This document shows positions 26,652 to 35,765 of a stretch of DNA of 64,000 bases, one piece after another. The notes under the pieces are model-generated. The model worked only from the letters and a program-made list of their open reading frames with translations. It was not told the DNA's origin and ran no database searches. Both the position numbers and the translations under genes were made by a program. This stretch comes from Desulfobacteraceae bacterium (GTDB lineage: Bacteria > Desulfobacterota > Desulfobacteria > Desulfobacterales > JACKCP01): positions 186,001 through 250,000 of the forward strand of contig JACKCP010000002.1 of assembly GCA_020633955.1 (NCBI GenBank), in the 5' to 3' direction. The stretch's first letter is position 1; every line of letters begins with the position of its first letter.

Positions 26652-27554
26652 TTATTCAAGCCATGAATTTACACGCTCTTTGTTATGCTTCATCCATCTT
26701 AATGCCTTTTCATAGGGAAACTGCCCGTTATCCTGATGAATCCATACCATCAGCTGCTCCATTTCGGCCGGAGTCCAGTAAAATCTGTCAAGAAAGTCAT
26801 AAATTTTTTTATTGTCCTTTTCCAGGCCTTTTCTTGTAATTGTATGAATACTTTCCTTACCTCCGAAAACATTTTTCGGATCATCAAGAAATTCAAGCTT
26901 CCATCTACCAAACTTCCAGTGTGGTTCCCACCCGGTAACTACTATCCACTGCTGTTTTTTTACAGCCTGCCCAAGAAGTCTCGTCATTTCAGCCTCATTT
27001 CCTTCAATGAGCCTGAATCCTTTAAGATCGTATTCTTCAATGGCTTTTCTTGTTTTTTCCATAATTCCAGATTCAGGATCAATACCAATAATTTTTGACT
27101 GAAACTGATTTTTATATTTTTTCAGATCAGAAATTGATTTTGCCTTGATATAGGGTTCATTTATTATGCCTGAACGCCCGGTCTGACGGCCAACCGTAAC
27201 CCTTGGTACAACAAGGCCGATTTGTGTTCCTTCAAGATTTGGACCAAGATCTTTTATTTTATCCCTGTATTTTTCATAATATTTTAAATGAGTCCCTGGA
27301 AGCCAGGCAGCAACTATTGCATCAACATCGCCTTCAGCAACAGCTTCCCACATTTCATCAGCTTTCATTGGAACTGTAATGCAGTCAAGTCCAATTTTTT
27401 CCTGAATAACAGCCTTTACAAGAGTTGTACTTGCAATTTCAGTTGACCACCTTACATAACCAAGCTTTATGCTTTTTCTCTTTTCAGCGTAAGTAAAATC
27501 ACACAAAAAAAATATCAGAAGCACAATCAATATTGATTTTGAAAATATTTTCAT
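26652..27554 (-). CDS. OpuAC-type (glycine betaine/quaternary amine) substrate-binding protein
   Basis: A 300-aa solute-binding protein of the OpuAC/ProX type with a signal peptide (cut after about residue 24, near FTYAEKR). Family segments are visible (KLGYVRWSTEIAST, GDVDAIVAAWLPGTH), and the tryptophan-rich segments WVVTGWEPHWKFGRW would form the aromatic box for a quaternary ammonium group. No ABC permease or ATPase gene is adjacent. Instead the gene lies 17 bp after a BCCT carrier gene. It may deliver substrate to that carrier or sense the ligand; both are inference. Confidence 0.88.
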   Translation of the reverse strand: MKIFSKSILIVLLIFFLCDFTYAEKRKSIKLGYVRWSTEIASTTLVKAVIQEKIGLDCITVPMKADEMWEAVAEGDVDAIVAAWLPGTHLKYYEKYRDKIKDLGPNLEGTQIGLVVPRVTVGRQTGRSGIINEPYIKAKSISDLKKYKNQFQSKIIGIDPESGIMEKTRKAIEEYDLKGFRLIEGNEAEMTRLLGQAVKKQQWIVVTGWEPHWKFGRWKLEFLDDPKNVFGGKESIHTITRKGLEKDNKKIYDFLDRFYWTPAEMEQLMVWIHQDNGQFPYEKALRWMKHNKERVNSWLE

Positions 27555-27571
27555 TTTACACCTCCAAAGAT

Positions 27572-29143
27572 TTATTCTTCATCTTCTTCAATTCTCTTTT
27601 TATAATCGGAAAGCCCTTTGTAAATGGCCCAGCACATCAGAAGAATTACTATTGCAAATGGGAGTCCTGTAATAATTGAAGCAGTCTGTAAGGCAACAAG
27701 CCCCCCTCCCATAAGAAGAACAGCTGCAACCACCCCCTCAATAATCGCCCAGAAAAGCCTTTGAGGTTTTGGAGGATCTGGATTTCCACCAGCTGTTATT
27801 ATATCAATTACCATTGAACCAGAGTCAGAGGATGTAACAAAAAAAGTGACAATTACAACAACAGCCAGAAGAGAAGTAATTGTTGACAAGGGAAAATTTT
27901 CAAGAAAAACAAAAAGTGAAACAGGAATATTTTCCTGAACTGCCTTGGCAAGCCCTCCAGAACCAAACATTTCAATAAAAATTGCGCTGTTTCCAAAAAC
28001 AGTCATCCAGAAAAATGTAACACATGAAGGAACCAGGAGAACTCCAAGAAGATATTCCCTTATTGTTCTTCCATAAGATACCCTTGCAATGAACATTCCT
28101 ACAAAAGGAGACCAGGCAATCCACCAGCCCCAGTAAAATACTGTCCAGCCGTTCTGCCAGTCACTTCCGTCATAGGTTTCATTCCAGGTTGCAAGTGATG
28201 GAAGATTTTGAAGATAACTTCCAACATTTTCTATAAAGCCGTTAAATATAAACAGGGTCGGGCCTAAAACCAGAACAAAAATCATTAAGGCTGCTGCAAA
28301 AAAAATATTTACTTCACTTAAAAACTTAATACCGCTGTCAAGTCCTCTTACAACAGACCAGGTTGCAATGGCTGTTATTATAATGATCAAAACCACCTGT
28401 ACCATTGAGTTCTGGGGAATATCAAACAAATGACTCAAGCCCGCATTTACCTGCTGAACCCCAAGACCAAGTGATGTTGCTACTCCATAAAGTGTTGCAA
28501 CCGTTGCAAGAATATCAATTACATTGCCTATCCACCCGTTTATCTTATCGCCAAGAAGTGGATAGAAAATATTTCTTATTGAAAGAGGAAGACCTTCTGA
28601 AAATCCAAAAAAAGCAAGTGCAAGTCCTACAAGTGCATAAACACCCCAGGGATGGAGACCCCAGTGAAGAAAAGTAAGCTGAAGGGCTTTTTGTGCGCTT
28701 TCTGCTGTCCCTGGTTCTGAAAGGGGGTTTGCCACATAGTGAAACATTGGCTCTGCAACTCCGTAAAAAAGAATGCCTATCCCCATTCCCGCACTGAAAA
28801 GCATGGCAAACCAGCCAATGGTTGAAAATTCCGGCTCTGCATCTTCTCCTCCTATTCTGAAATCAGCAAAATCACTAAAAAGAAGGATTATGCAGAAAAC
28901 CAGAACAGTATTCATTACTAAAACAAAAAACCAGCCGGTATAATCAGCAATATATGATTGAATGGAAGAAAAAGCATTGTTTGCAGCCTCGCCTGCAATA
29001 AGAGTTAAAACAACCCCAAGAATTATTATTGCACCGCCACCGAAGAAAACCCAGGGATGAATGTCATATTTCAGATATTTATTCTCAAAATTACTGATTG
29101 TTTTTATTTCACTGAATTTATCCTTTAATGGTTCTGATCCCAT
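27572..29143 (-). CDS. BCCT-family betaine/carnitine/choline transporter
   Basis: A 523-aa sodium- or proton-coupled carrier of the BCCT family with 12 predicted membrane segments. The conserved GMGIGILFYGVAEPMFHY segment (about residue 113) and the tryptophan motif YWGWWIAWSPFVGMF (about residue 343), which forms the quaternary ammonium site, are both present. Substrates are probably glycine betaine or similar osmolytes. It sits in an operon with an upstream regulator gene and a downstream binding-protein gene. Confidence 0.93.
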   Translation of the reverse strand: MGSEPLKDKFSEIKTISNFENKYLKYDIHPWVFFGGGAIIILGVVLTLIAGEAANNAFSSIQSYIADYTGWFFVLVMNTVLVFCIILLFSDFADFRIGGEDAEPEFSTIGWFAMLFSAGMGIGILFYGVAEPMFHYVANPLSEPGTAESAQKALQLTFLHWGLHPWGVYALVGLALAFFGFSEGLPLSIRNIFYPLLGDKINGWIGNVIDILATVATLYGVATSLGLGVQQVNAGLSHLFDIPQNSMVQVVLIIIITAIATWSVVRGLDSGIKFLSEVNIFFAAALMIFVLVLGPTLFIFNGFIENVGSYLQNLPSLATWNETYDGSDWQNGWTVFYWGWWIAWSPFVGMFIARVSYGRTIREYLLGVLLVPSCVTFFWMTVFGNSAIFIEMFGSGGLAKAVQENIPVSLFVFLENFPLSTITSLLAVVVIVTFFVTSSDSGSMVIDIITAGGNPDPPKPQRLFWAIIEGVVAAVLLMGGGLVALQTASIITGLPFAIVILLMCWAIYKGLSDYKKRIEEDEE

Positions 29144-29172
29144 AAAACCTCCGAAATCTTTTTAATTAAAAT

Positions 29173-29523
29173 TTACTCCTTGTTTTCACTTCTTTTTTTT
29201 AGAATAATTTTTCCTTTTTCAATTGAAACCTCATAAGTATCTCCAGGCTCAAGCTCACTTTGCTCTAGAACTTTTGGGGAAATATAGATTCCTTCATATT
29301 TTCTAACCTTGTTTTTTTGTTTTCTTTCTTCAGAAAAATCAAAGAGACCTTCAATATTATAGATTTTCTTATCCTGTCTCTGCAGCATGAGGAGATGCTC
29401 ATTAAGTGTGTATCTTGCGATCTTTAATTCCTTCATTATTTCTTTTGCATTTTTGCCTTCATTTATAAGCTCTCTCAATTTATCCGGGTCATACTTTGTG
29501 CTGAAAGGGCCTTTTTTCTTCAT
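29173..29523 (-). CDS. Small HTH plus AbrB-like (SpoVT/MazE fold) regulator
   Basis: A roughly 116-aa protein. The N-terminal part (about residues 9-50) resembles a helix-turn-helix (KLRELINEGKNAKEIMKEL, ARYTLNEHLLML). The C-terminal 45 residues look like an AbrB/MazE swapped beta-hairpin (YEGIYISPKVLEQ, GDTYEVSIEKGKIILKKR). I use the ATG at 29523 because GGAGG lies just upstream; an earlier ATG adds 7 residues. It is 30 bp upstream of the BCCT gene, so regulation of osmolyte uptake is a sensible guess. Confidence 0.75.
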   Translation of the reverse strand: MKKKGPFSTKYDPDKLRELINEGKNAKEIMKELKIARYTLNEHLLMLQRQDKKIYNIEGLFDFSEERKQKNKVRKYEGIYISPKVLEQSELEPGDTYEVSIEKGKIILKKRSENKE

Positions 29524-29574
29524 AAATATCCTCCATGTTTTCATAAAAAAAAGACATTTTTTTTAAAAATTTTT

Positions 29575-29738
29575 GTAACTATTCAGCTGAAAACTGTGAA
29601 AAAAACCAGTTTGATGACGGATGAAGTATTTTTCCTATACGGTTTCAGGAGATAGTTTTTTATCTCCTCTCTGGGAGAATGAACTTGAATGAAACTCAGA
29701 AAAAAGGCTGCATCCGTTTTGATTTACAGTGAACAGTT
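29575..29738. repeat. Repeat A, copy 4
   Basis: A nearly full copy with the ends AACTATTCAGCTGAAAACTG and CAGTGAACAGTT and the central hairpin GGAGATAGTTTTTTATCTCC. It fills the gap upstream of the regulator gene. Confidence 0.75.
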
Positions 29739-29851
29739 AAAAAATGTTTAAACATTGACTGATTGATTTTATTAGTGAATATCATAGTTTTGGCTTTTTT
29801 TCCACAGATGGACAAAACAGCCGTTTATGGGATTAAGAAAAGAATATTTTA

Positions 29852-29883
29852 AACCGCCGTAAAGTTTATTACCGTCGGCGGTT
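29852..29883 (-). terminator. Terminator after the cupin gene
   Basis: Stem AACCGCCG/CGGCGGTT with a 16-nt loop and A/T-rich flanks, immediately downstream of the cupin stop on the minus strand. Confidence 0.6.
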
Positions 29884-29891
29884 AAATTTTA

Positions 29892-30206
29892 TCAGATTGG
29901 AGGAGCTATTATTACAAGAATACTCATGTCTGTATCTGCCTTTACACCATGAGGGTCTCTAATCCGTGAAACAATCATTTCTCCTTTTTTTGCCGGAACT
30001 TCAAGACCTTCACCTCCTAGAAATTTGCCTTCCCCTTCAAGAACTGTAATTGAAACTTCTCCGTCAATATCATGTGAATGAACGGGAAGAGTCTGTCCTT
30101 TTTTAAAGTTGAAATTAATAATCTTAAAATTTTCCGACTCATGAATAAGAGTCATTTTAAAATTTTTGTCAGAAAATCCGTTGTTTAAAACATCTTTTTT
30201 TTCCAT
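29892..30206 (-). CDS. Small cupin-domain protein
   Basis: A roughly 104-aa single-domain cupin. The metal-binding motif 1 is seen as LPVHSHDIDGEVSITVLEGEG (two His, one Glu) and motif 2 as GEMIVSRIRDPHGV (one His). The ATG at 30206, preceded by GGGAGG, is preferred over a longer reading frame. A perfect FNR/HcpR-type palindrome lies about 78 bp upstream of the ATG, as also found for hcp and the sirohaem gene, so it may belong to a nitrosative-stress or anaerobic regulon. The ligand is unknown. Confidence 0.85.
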   Translation of the reverse strand: MEKKDVLNNGFSDKNFKMTLIHESENFKIINFNFKKGQTLPVHSHDIDGEVSITVLEGEGKFLGGEGLEVPAKKGEMIVSRIRDPHGVKADTDMSILVIIAPPI

Positions 30207-30276
30207 AATTTCGGCCTCCCTTTTAAATAATAAGTACCAATCTGATCTCATAATATAAAAATTAAGGGTTAGTATC

Positions 30277-30292
30277 TTTGATACAAATCAAA
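30277..30292. promoter_or_regulatory. FNR/HcpR-like box upstream of the cupin gene
   Basis: Perfect palindrome TTTGAT-ACAA-ATCAAA, matching the CRP/FNR-family consensus TTGAT-N4-ATCAA. Its centre is about 78 bp upstream of the cupin ATG. Two more sites of the same form precede hcp and the sirohaem gene. Confidence 0.75.
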
Positions 30293-30376
30293 TTTGTTAG
30301 TTTTATATTAAAATTATTAATTTTATCTAATTTTACTTGACCTCGTTAAAATTATAACAAATTATTCAGTTGATGA

Positions 30377-30500
30377 ACGAAAGCTGCCTTTTTTTGTAGA
30401 TTATAAAGTCAGATTCAAAATTCAATCATCATAAGACTCCAGATATACTGATGGTTAAATTTATCATCTTCCGTAAATGAAAAAAATCCGGTTTTCGACC
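30377..30500. repeat. Repeat B, copy 3 (degenerate)
   Basis: Inverted ends CGAAAGCTGCCTTTTTTTGT and AAAAAATCCGGTTTTCGACC. The interior also carries the shared AAAGTCAGATT motif. It lies between the FNR-like box and arsC. Confidence 0.55.
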
Positions 30501-30532
30501 AATAAAATTCAACTTTGCCATTGGAGAAAAAA

Positions 30533-30967
30533 ATGACAAAAAAACTTAAAATTCTTTTTCTATGCACAGGGAACTCATGCAGAAGCCAGATGGCTGAAGG
30601 CTTTGCCAGAGCATTGAAAAATGATGAAATAGATGCTTTTTCAGCGGGAATAGAAACTCACGGACTTAATCAAAATGCTGTAAAAGTAATGAAAGAAGCC
30701 GGAGTTGACATTTCATCCCATAAATCCCAGAACATAAATGAGTTTAAAGATTATACATTTGATTATGTTGTAACAGTATGCGGTCATGCCCATGAGACCT
30801 GTCCTTTTTTTCCAGGTAATTCAAAGGTTGTTCATGCTGGTTTTGATGATCCTCCAAAACTTGCACTTGAATTTGATGATGAAGAACAAAAACTTGACTG
30901 CTACAGGAAAGTAAGGGATGAAATAAAAGATTTTGTTTCTAAACTTCCGGAAAATTTAAAAAAATAA
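30533..30967 (+). CDS. arsC: Arsenate reductase, thioredoxin-coupled type
   Basis: A 144-aa arsenate reductase of the low-molecular-weight-phosphatase fold. The catalytic loop is CTGNSCRS with C11 as nucleophile and R17. The downstream redox pair is C-G-H-A-H-E-T-C in VCGHAHETCPFFPG, the normal positions for a thioredoxin-dependent ArsC. The ATG at 30533, with GGAG seven bases upstream, is preferred to an in-frame TTG further upstream. No arsR, arsB or acr3 gene is adjacent, so it is a lone detoxification gene here. Confidence 0.93.
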   Translation: MTKKLKILFLCTGNSCRSQMAEGFARALKNDEIDAFSAGIETHGLNQNAVKVMKEAGVDISSHKSQNINEFKDYTFDYVVTVCGHAHETCPFFPGNSKVVHAGFDDPPKLALEFDDEEQKLDCYRKVRDEIKDFVSKLPENLKK

Positions 30968-31130
30968 CTATTCAGATTAAAAACTGAGAAAAAGCCGTTT
31001 TGACGACGGATGCTGTATTTTTTCTGAGCCGGTTCATGAGATATTTTTTTATCTCCTGCCTGGGAGCTCAAACGAGAATGAGGCTCACAAAGAATGCAGC
31101 AGACGTTATAAATTGAACTGAACAATTACA
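30964..31130. repeat. Repeat A, copy 5 (full length, reverse orientation)
   Basis: A full copy, reverse complement of the one at 22062-22228, beginning AACTATTCAGATTAAAAACT, with inner arms CGGATGCTGTATTTTTTCTG and AATGCAGCAGACGTT. It starts within 10 bp of the arsC stop. Confidence 0.8.
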
Positions 31131-31144
31131 AAATATTTAAGCTT

Positions 31145-31183
31145 GGAAAAGGTTTTATGCTTTTTTTGCATAAAACCTTTTCC
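31145..31183. terminator. Perfect 16-bp inverted repeat between convergent genes
   Basis: GGAAAAGGTTTTATGC and its exact complement are separated by T7. It lies between the convergent arsC and amidotransferase genes and is probably a bidirectional terminator, although the external U-tract is weak. Confidence 0.7.
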
Positions 31184-31190
31184 ATTAAAC

Positions 31191-31883
31191 TCACTTATCC
31201 GCAAATGCCCACCAGTCAAGAAAACGGTTCATAAGACTGTTTATTGAATCAAAGTTTTTATTATCTCTTAAAATTTCTTCTTTAGTCTGGATAAAAACGC
31301 CTGTTTTTTCAATATCTTCCGGGCAGTTTTCAATTAGAGCTTCTGCAGTTTCCATCTGAGTTTCCATATGAAACTGAAAACCTGCTGCATTACCTTTATA
31401 AAAACCCTGACAGTCCGAGGCATCATTAAAAAATATTCTCTTTGCTCCCACAGGAAGATCAAAGGCTTCACCATGCCAGTGGAAAACAAGCTCGCTTTCA
31501 TTAAAAATATTTTTCAGATCTTCATTTTCAATACTTTTATCTAAAAAAACAGGAAACCATCCAATTTCAGACTCTTTACCTTTAAAAACCAAAGCTCCAA
31601 GTGCCTTTGCAATAATCTGTGCCCCAAGACAGATCCCAAGAACTTTATGATTTTTTTTCAAAAGATTTTTCACCCATAAAATTTCTTTTTCTATAAAATC
31701 AATATCATCATTTACACTCATGGGACCTCCCATTAAAACAAGGCCTTCATCATCTGAAATATCTGGTAAATCTTCATCCCATGAGCATATTGTTTTTATG
31801 GAAATTTTATTTTCTTCTGCCCAGGAAGATATAAATCCCGGACCTTCAAATGGAACATGTTTTACAATAATAATTTTTTCCAT
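31191..31883 (-). CDS. Class I glutamine amidotransferase-like protein
   Basis: A 230-aa stand-alone class I amidotransferase related to the GMP synthase GATase domain. The nucleophile elbow is GICLGAQIIAKALGA (Cys about residue 83). A histidine-glutamate pair follows in FQFHMETQMETAE (about residues 169-175). No synthetase partner is adjacent. Related stand-alone proteins act as glutamine hydrolases or as peptidase-like enzymes; the substrate here is unknown. Confidence 0.85.
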   Translation of the reverse strand: MEKIIIVKHVPFEGPGFISSWAEENKISIKTICSWDEDLPDISDDEGLVLMGGPMSVNDDIDFIEKEILWVKNLLKKNHKVLGICLGAQIIAKALGALVFKGKESEIGWFPVFLDKSIENEDLKNIFNESELVFHWHGEAFDLPVGAKRIFFNDASDCQGFYKGNAAGFQFHMETQMETAEALIENCPEDIEKTGVFIQTKEEILRDNKNFDSINSLMNRFLDWWAFADK

Positions 31884-32074
31884 TTATCTTCCTTTAATTT
31901 TAATTGTTAAGATTAAACTGGAATACCTGATATATTATTTCTGACACTAATTACCGCTCTCCCCAGATACAAGAGATAAAAAAACAGACTTAAAACAATG
32001 TTTACAACTTCCAATAAAAATTATATTTTATCAGTGTGAAATAAATAAGTATTGATAAACATACAGGAAACCAA

Positions 32075-33736
32075 ATGAACCATTTTAAGGATGATTTATT
32101 AACATATGATCAGTTAATTACAAAAATCCAAACCCTTGAATCCAGACTGAAAATTTTAACACAAAGTATTGAAAATCTTGAACACCTTCTGATAATTACT
32201 GATAAAAACGGAATCATAGAATATGTAAACCCTGCATTTCTTGATTTCACAGGATTTTCCAAAACAGAGGTAATCGGAAAAAAACCTGATATTCTCAAAA
32301 GCGGTAAAATGTCTTCAGCCTATTATGCCAGACTATGGGAAACATTAGTCAATGGAAATATATGGAGAGAGGAAATAATAAACAAAAAGAAAAACAATGA
32401 GCTTTTCTATGCCTTCCAGATAATATCCCCAATAAAAGACGAAAATGGAAAAATTAAAAATTATGTTGCAATTCAAAATGACATTACTGACAAAAAGGAA
32501 TCTGAAAAAAAATTAAAAGAAATTTTAAGTGAATATGACTCCATTTTCAACAATACAATAGATGCAATTTTTTTAATTAAAGTTGAAGACAATAAAATAT
32601 TCAGGTTTATAAAACTCAATCCCGCCCATGAAAAACTTACAGGACTTTTAACTGAAAATATCAAAGGAAAAACTCCTGTTGAAATTCTTGGCAGGGAGAT
32701 TGGTGAACAGGTTGAAAAAAACTACAGGGCATGTCTGAAAAAAAAAGCTCCAATAGATTATGAAGAAACACTTGACCTTCCCGGTGGAAAAAGGATCTGG
32801 CACACAAGACTTAATCCTGTAATTGACAACGATAAAGTTGAGCAGATAATAGGTGTTTCAAGGGAAGTGACAAATGAAAAAAAACTGACCAAAGAAAGGG
32901 ATATGTTTTTTGAAGTATCACTTGATATGATATGCATTGCTACATTTGACGGCTATTTTAAACAGCTCAGTCCAATGTGGGAAAAACTGCTGGGATGGTC
33001 TGAAGAGGAACTGAAAGCAAAGCCTTATCTTGAACTTATACATCCAGATGACATTGAATCGACCATTGAAGCTTCTAAAATACTTGAAACAGGTGAAAAA
33101 ATAATATCCTTTGACAACAGATATCTAAAAAAAGACGGATCATACAACTGGCTGTCATGGAAATCATTTCCTGACACTGAAGACAGGCTCATATATGCAA
33201 TTGCAAGAGATATACAGGAAAGAAAGGAAATGGAGGAAAAACTTGTTCTTCTTTCCCAGACAGACTCAATGCTTAAAATTTTCAACAGGGGCAAGCTTTT
33301 ATCAGAGCTTCGTTCAGAAATAAAAAAGTTTAAAAGATACAATTCAAATCTTTCTGTTATTATGTTTGACATAGATCACTTCAAGGGAATAAACGATAAT
33401 TTCGGCCATGATGCAGGGGACATGGTTCTAAAAAAGCTTACATCAATTGTTCAAGAAGAAATAAGGACAACAGATGTTTTTGCAAGATGGGGAGGAGAAG
33501 AATTTATTGTACTTCTTCCAAATACAGATTTTCAAGGAGCAGTAAACATTGCACAGAGACTTAGAGAAAAAACAGATCAAACAGACTTTTCAAAACCAAA
33601 AAATGTTACAATAAGTCTTGGTGTATCATCTTTTTGTACTGACGACACTGAAGACAGTTTTTTAAAACGGGTTGACGATGCCTTGTATCTTGCCAAAAAA
33701 AACGGACGAAACAGGGTAAGGTCAATTCAGACTTAA
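32075..33736 (+). CDS. PAS-domain diguanylate cyclase
   Basis: A 553-aa sensor. The N-terminus has a short coiled coil, then three PAS domains: about residues 37-150 (ENLEHLLIITDKNGIIEYVNPAFLDFTG, continuing to NDITDKKES), about 150-270, and about 275-390. A C-terminal GGDEF domain carries the active-site motif GGEEF (RWGGEEFIVLLP) and an RXXD inhibitory site (RTTD) five residues upstream. It therefore should make cyclic di-GMP and be product-inhibited. No membrane segment is seen. It stands alone between arsC-region genes and hcp. Confidence 0.93.
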   Translation: MNHFKDDLLTYDQLITKIQTLESRLKILTQSIENLEHLLIITDKNGIIEYVNPAFLDFTGFSKTEVIGKKPDILKSGKMSSAYYARLWETLVNGNIWREEIINKKKNNELFYAFQIISPIKDENGKIKNYVAIQNDITDKKESEKKLKEILSEYDSIFNNTIDAIFLIKVEDNKIFRFIKLNPAHEKLTGLLTENIKGKTPVEILGREIGEQVEKNYRACLKKKAPIDYEETLDLPGGKRIWHTRLNPVIDNDKVEQIIGVSREVTNEKKLTKERDMFFEVSLDMICIATFDGYFKQLSPMWEKLLGWSEEELKAKPYLELIHPDDIESTIEASKILETGEKIISFDNRYLKKDGSYNWLSWKSFPDTEDRLIYAIARDIQERKEMEEKLVLLSQTDSMLKIFNRGKLLSELRSEIKKFKRYNSNLSVIMFDIDHFKGINDNFGHDAGDMVLKKLTSIVQEEIRTTDVFARWGGEEFIVLLPNTDFQGAVNIAQRLREKTDQTDFSKPKNVTISLGVSSFCTDDTEDSFLKRVDDALYLAKKNGRNRVRSIQT

Positions 33737-33737
33737 T

Positions 33738-33878
33738 CTGGCTGCTGAAGGAAAACGGTCTTTTTTGTCCATTCTAAAGTCAGATTTTAAATTTAATCCT
33801 CAAAATGCTAAATGTATCCTGCAGGTTAAATTTTAGTCTTCCTTGAACTGAACAAAAAAGTCCAGTTTTCGGCCAGCC
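33738..33878. repeat. Repeat B, copy 4
   Basis: An imperfect palindrome with ends GGCTGCTGAAGGAAAACGG and CCAGTTTTCGGCCAGCC, the T6GTCCA/TGAACA6 boxes inside each end, and AT-rich inner arms. It lies between the convergent diguanylate cyclase and hcp genes. Confidence 0.65.
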
Positions 33879-33884
33879 TACTTA

Positions 33885-33925
33885 TATAAAAAGCCATACA
33901 GCACTTTTTCATGCAGCATGGCTTG
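33885..33925 (-). terminator. Terminator after hcp
   Basis: Imperfect stem AAGCCATACAGCA paired with TGCAGCATGGCTT, followed on the minus strand by TTTTTATAT. Confidence 0.7.
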
Positions 33926-33941
33926 AAATTCTATTTTTTCC

Positions 33942-35549
33942 TTATGCCATTATATCCTTTAGATCTGTTTCAACATCAGTTGTCTTTTTCAGATCAAAAG
34001 TATCAATTAAAGTTTTTGCCACATTTTCAGACAAAAAGCCGGGAAGTGTCGGACCTATTCTTACACCTTTAAATCCAAGATGAAGAAGAGCTAAAAGAAC
34101 TGTTACAGCTTTCTGCTCATACCATCCTACTGCAAAATCAATTGGAAGATCATTTATATCCTCTGCTCCAAAAACTTCCTTGAGTTTAAGTGCAATCACT
34201 GCAAGAGAATATGAATCATTGCACTGTCCTGCATCTAAAACTCTTGGAATACCGCCAATATCTCCAAGATTCAGTTTGTTGTATCTGTATTTTGCACATC
34301 CGGCTGTCAAAATTACAGCATCATTTGGAAGAGCCTTTGCCATGTCTGTAAAATATTCCCTTGACTTCATTCTTCCGTCGCAGCCTGCCATTACAACAAA
34401 CTTTTTGATTGCACCTGATTTTACAGCTTCAACAATTTTATCTGCAAGTGCAAGTGTCTGATGATGAGCAAATCCGCCTGTAATTGTGCCTTTTTCAATT
34501 TCAATTGGAGGCTTGCATTTTTTTGCACATTCAATTACAGCTGAAAAATCCTTTTCACCTTTTTCAGGCTTTTCAATGTGCAAAAGTCCTGGATAACCTG
34601 TCATTCCTGTTGTAAAAATTCTGTCCTTATAAGAATCCTTAACAGGAATAATGCAGTTTGTTGTCATAAGTATTGCACCGTTAAAGGACTCAAATTCTTC
34701 ATTTTGCTTCCACCATGCATTTCCATAGTTTCCAACAAAATGGTCATATTTTTTAAAGGCAGGATAATAGTTTGCAGGAAGCATTTCACCGTGTGTATAA
34801 ACATCAATTCCTGTACCTTTAGTCTGCTTTAATAAATTTTCCATATCTTTTAAGTCATGGCCGCTTATAAGAATACCCGGATTATTTCTTACACCAATAT
34901 TTACCTGGGTAATTTCAGGGTTTCCATAAGTTTCAGTGTTTGCCCTGTCAAGAAGAGCCATTGTTGTAACTGCAAACTCCCCTGTTTTTAAAAGCCATTG
35001 AAGAAGTTTGTCTCCATCTTTTTCAACTGCTGTTGCAGCAAGGGATTCAAGAATAAATTTTGAAATTTCCTCATCAAAATATCCTAAAACATTTGCATGC
35101 TCGTAATAGGCACACATTCCCTTTACACCGATTGTAATTGTTTCCCTTAAAGATCTGATATCCTCATTTTCTTCTGCAAGTATTCCTGATGCAGCCGCTT
35201 TTTCAGCTGAAATTTCCTCAAACTTTGAGCAGTCTGGAAGATCATCGTTTAAACCGCCTTTTTTTACAATTGCATCCCTTCTTGAAATAGCTTCTTTTGT
35301 AAGTGCAATAATTTTCTCATCGTCAAAGTTTGCATTTGTAATTGTTGCAAACATTGCCTTTGATACAAATTCTGCAGCCTGATTTAACTCGTTTCCCTCA
35401 AGACCTGCCTTTGATGCAGCATAACTTAAGCCTCTTGCACTGTGGATAAGAAGATCCTGTAGATTTGCTGTATCATTTGCCTTTCCGCATACTCCTCTTT
35501 TGGTACAACCCTGATTTTTTGCAGTTTCCTGACATTGAAAACAAAACAT
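33942..35549 (-). CDS. hcp: Hybrid cluster protein (hydroxylamine reductase) Hcp
   Basis: A roughly 535-aa hybrid cluster protein, which reduces hydroxylamine in vitro and protects against nitric oxide. The N-terminal cysteine pattern MFCFQCQETA...GCTKRGVC is CX2CX8CX5C, the class with a standard [4Fe-4S] cluster as in Desulfovibrio. Hybrid-cluster ligands further on include KGMCAYYEHA, NPGILISGHD and the CAKYRYNKL region. I start at the ATG at 35549, which has AGGAGG upstream and matches the family start; an in-frame ATG at 35624 with its own AAAGGA site could add 25 residues. An FNR/HcpR-like box lies upstream. Confidence 0.95.
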   Translation of the reverse strand: MFCFQCQETAKNQGCTKRGVCGKANDTANLQDLLIHSARGLSYAASKAGLEGNELNQAAEFVSKAMFATITNANFDDEKIIALTKEAISRRDAIVKKGGLNDDLPDCSKFEEISAEKAAASGILAEENEDIRSLRETITIGVKGMCAYYEHANVLGYFDEEISKFILESLAATAVEKDGDKLLQWLLKTGEFAVTTMALLDRANTETYGNPEITQVNIGVRNNPGILISGHDLKDMENLLKQTKGTGIDVYTHGEMLPANYYPAFKKYDHFVGNYGNAWWKQNEEFESFNGAILMTTNCIIPVKDSYKDRIFTTGMTGYPGLLHIEKPEKGEKDFSAVIECAKKCKPPIEIEKGTITGGFAHHQTLALADKIVEAVKSGAIKKFVVMAGCDGRMKSREYFTDMAKALPNDAVILTAGCAKYRYNKLNLGDIGGIPRVLDAGQCNDSYSLAVIALKLKEVFGAEDINDLPIDFAVGWYEQKAVTVLLALLHLGFKGVRIGPTLPGFLSENVAKTLIDTFDLKKTTDVETDLKDIMA

Positions 35550-35700
35550 GGGCAAAGCCTCCTTTGTTGAGTTTGAAATTGAATCTGTCTTATGACCTTG
35601 AAAAATTCTTTTGAATAAGTTCATTATCCGTCCTTTATTTTTAAAAATTAAAGTTTCATTGTTGTTTGAACTGATAATTGCAAAATTTCTGAGATGATTC

Positions 35701-35716
35701 TTTGATGTAAATCAAA
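35701..35716. promoter_or_regulatory. FNR/HcpR-like box upstream of hcp
   Basis: Perfect palindrome TTTGAT-GTAA-ATCAAA, centred about 84 bp upstream of the farther possible hcp start codon. It abuts the terminator of the upstream haoA gene. It is the second of three matching sites in this window. Confidence 0.8.
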
Positions 35717-35743
35717 AAACCGGACTTTTTTTGTCCGGTTTTT
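35715..35743 (-). terminator. Terminator after haoA
   Basis: Stem AAAAACCGGAC/GTCCGGTTTTT with an A7 loop on the minus strand. Its end overlaps the FNR-like box by two bases. Confidence 0.9.
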
Positions 35744-35765
35744 TGATTTTTGATATTTTTTTATT

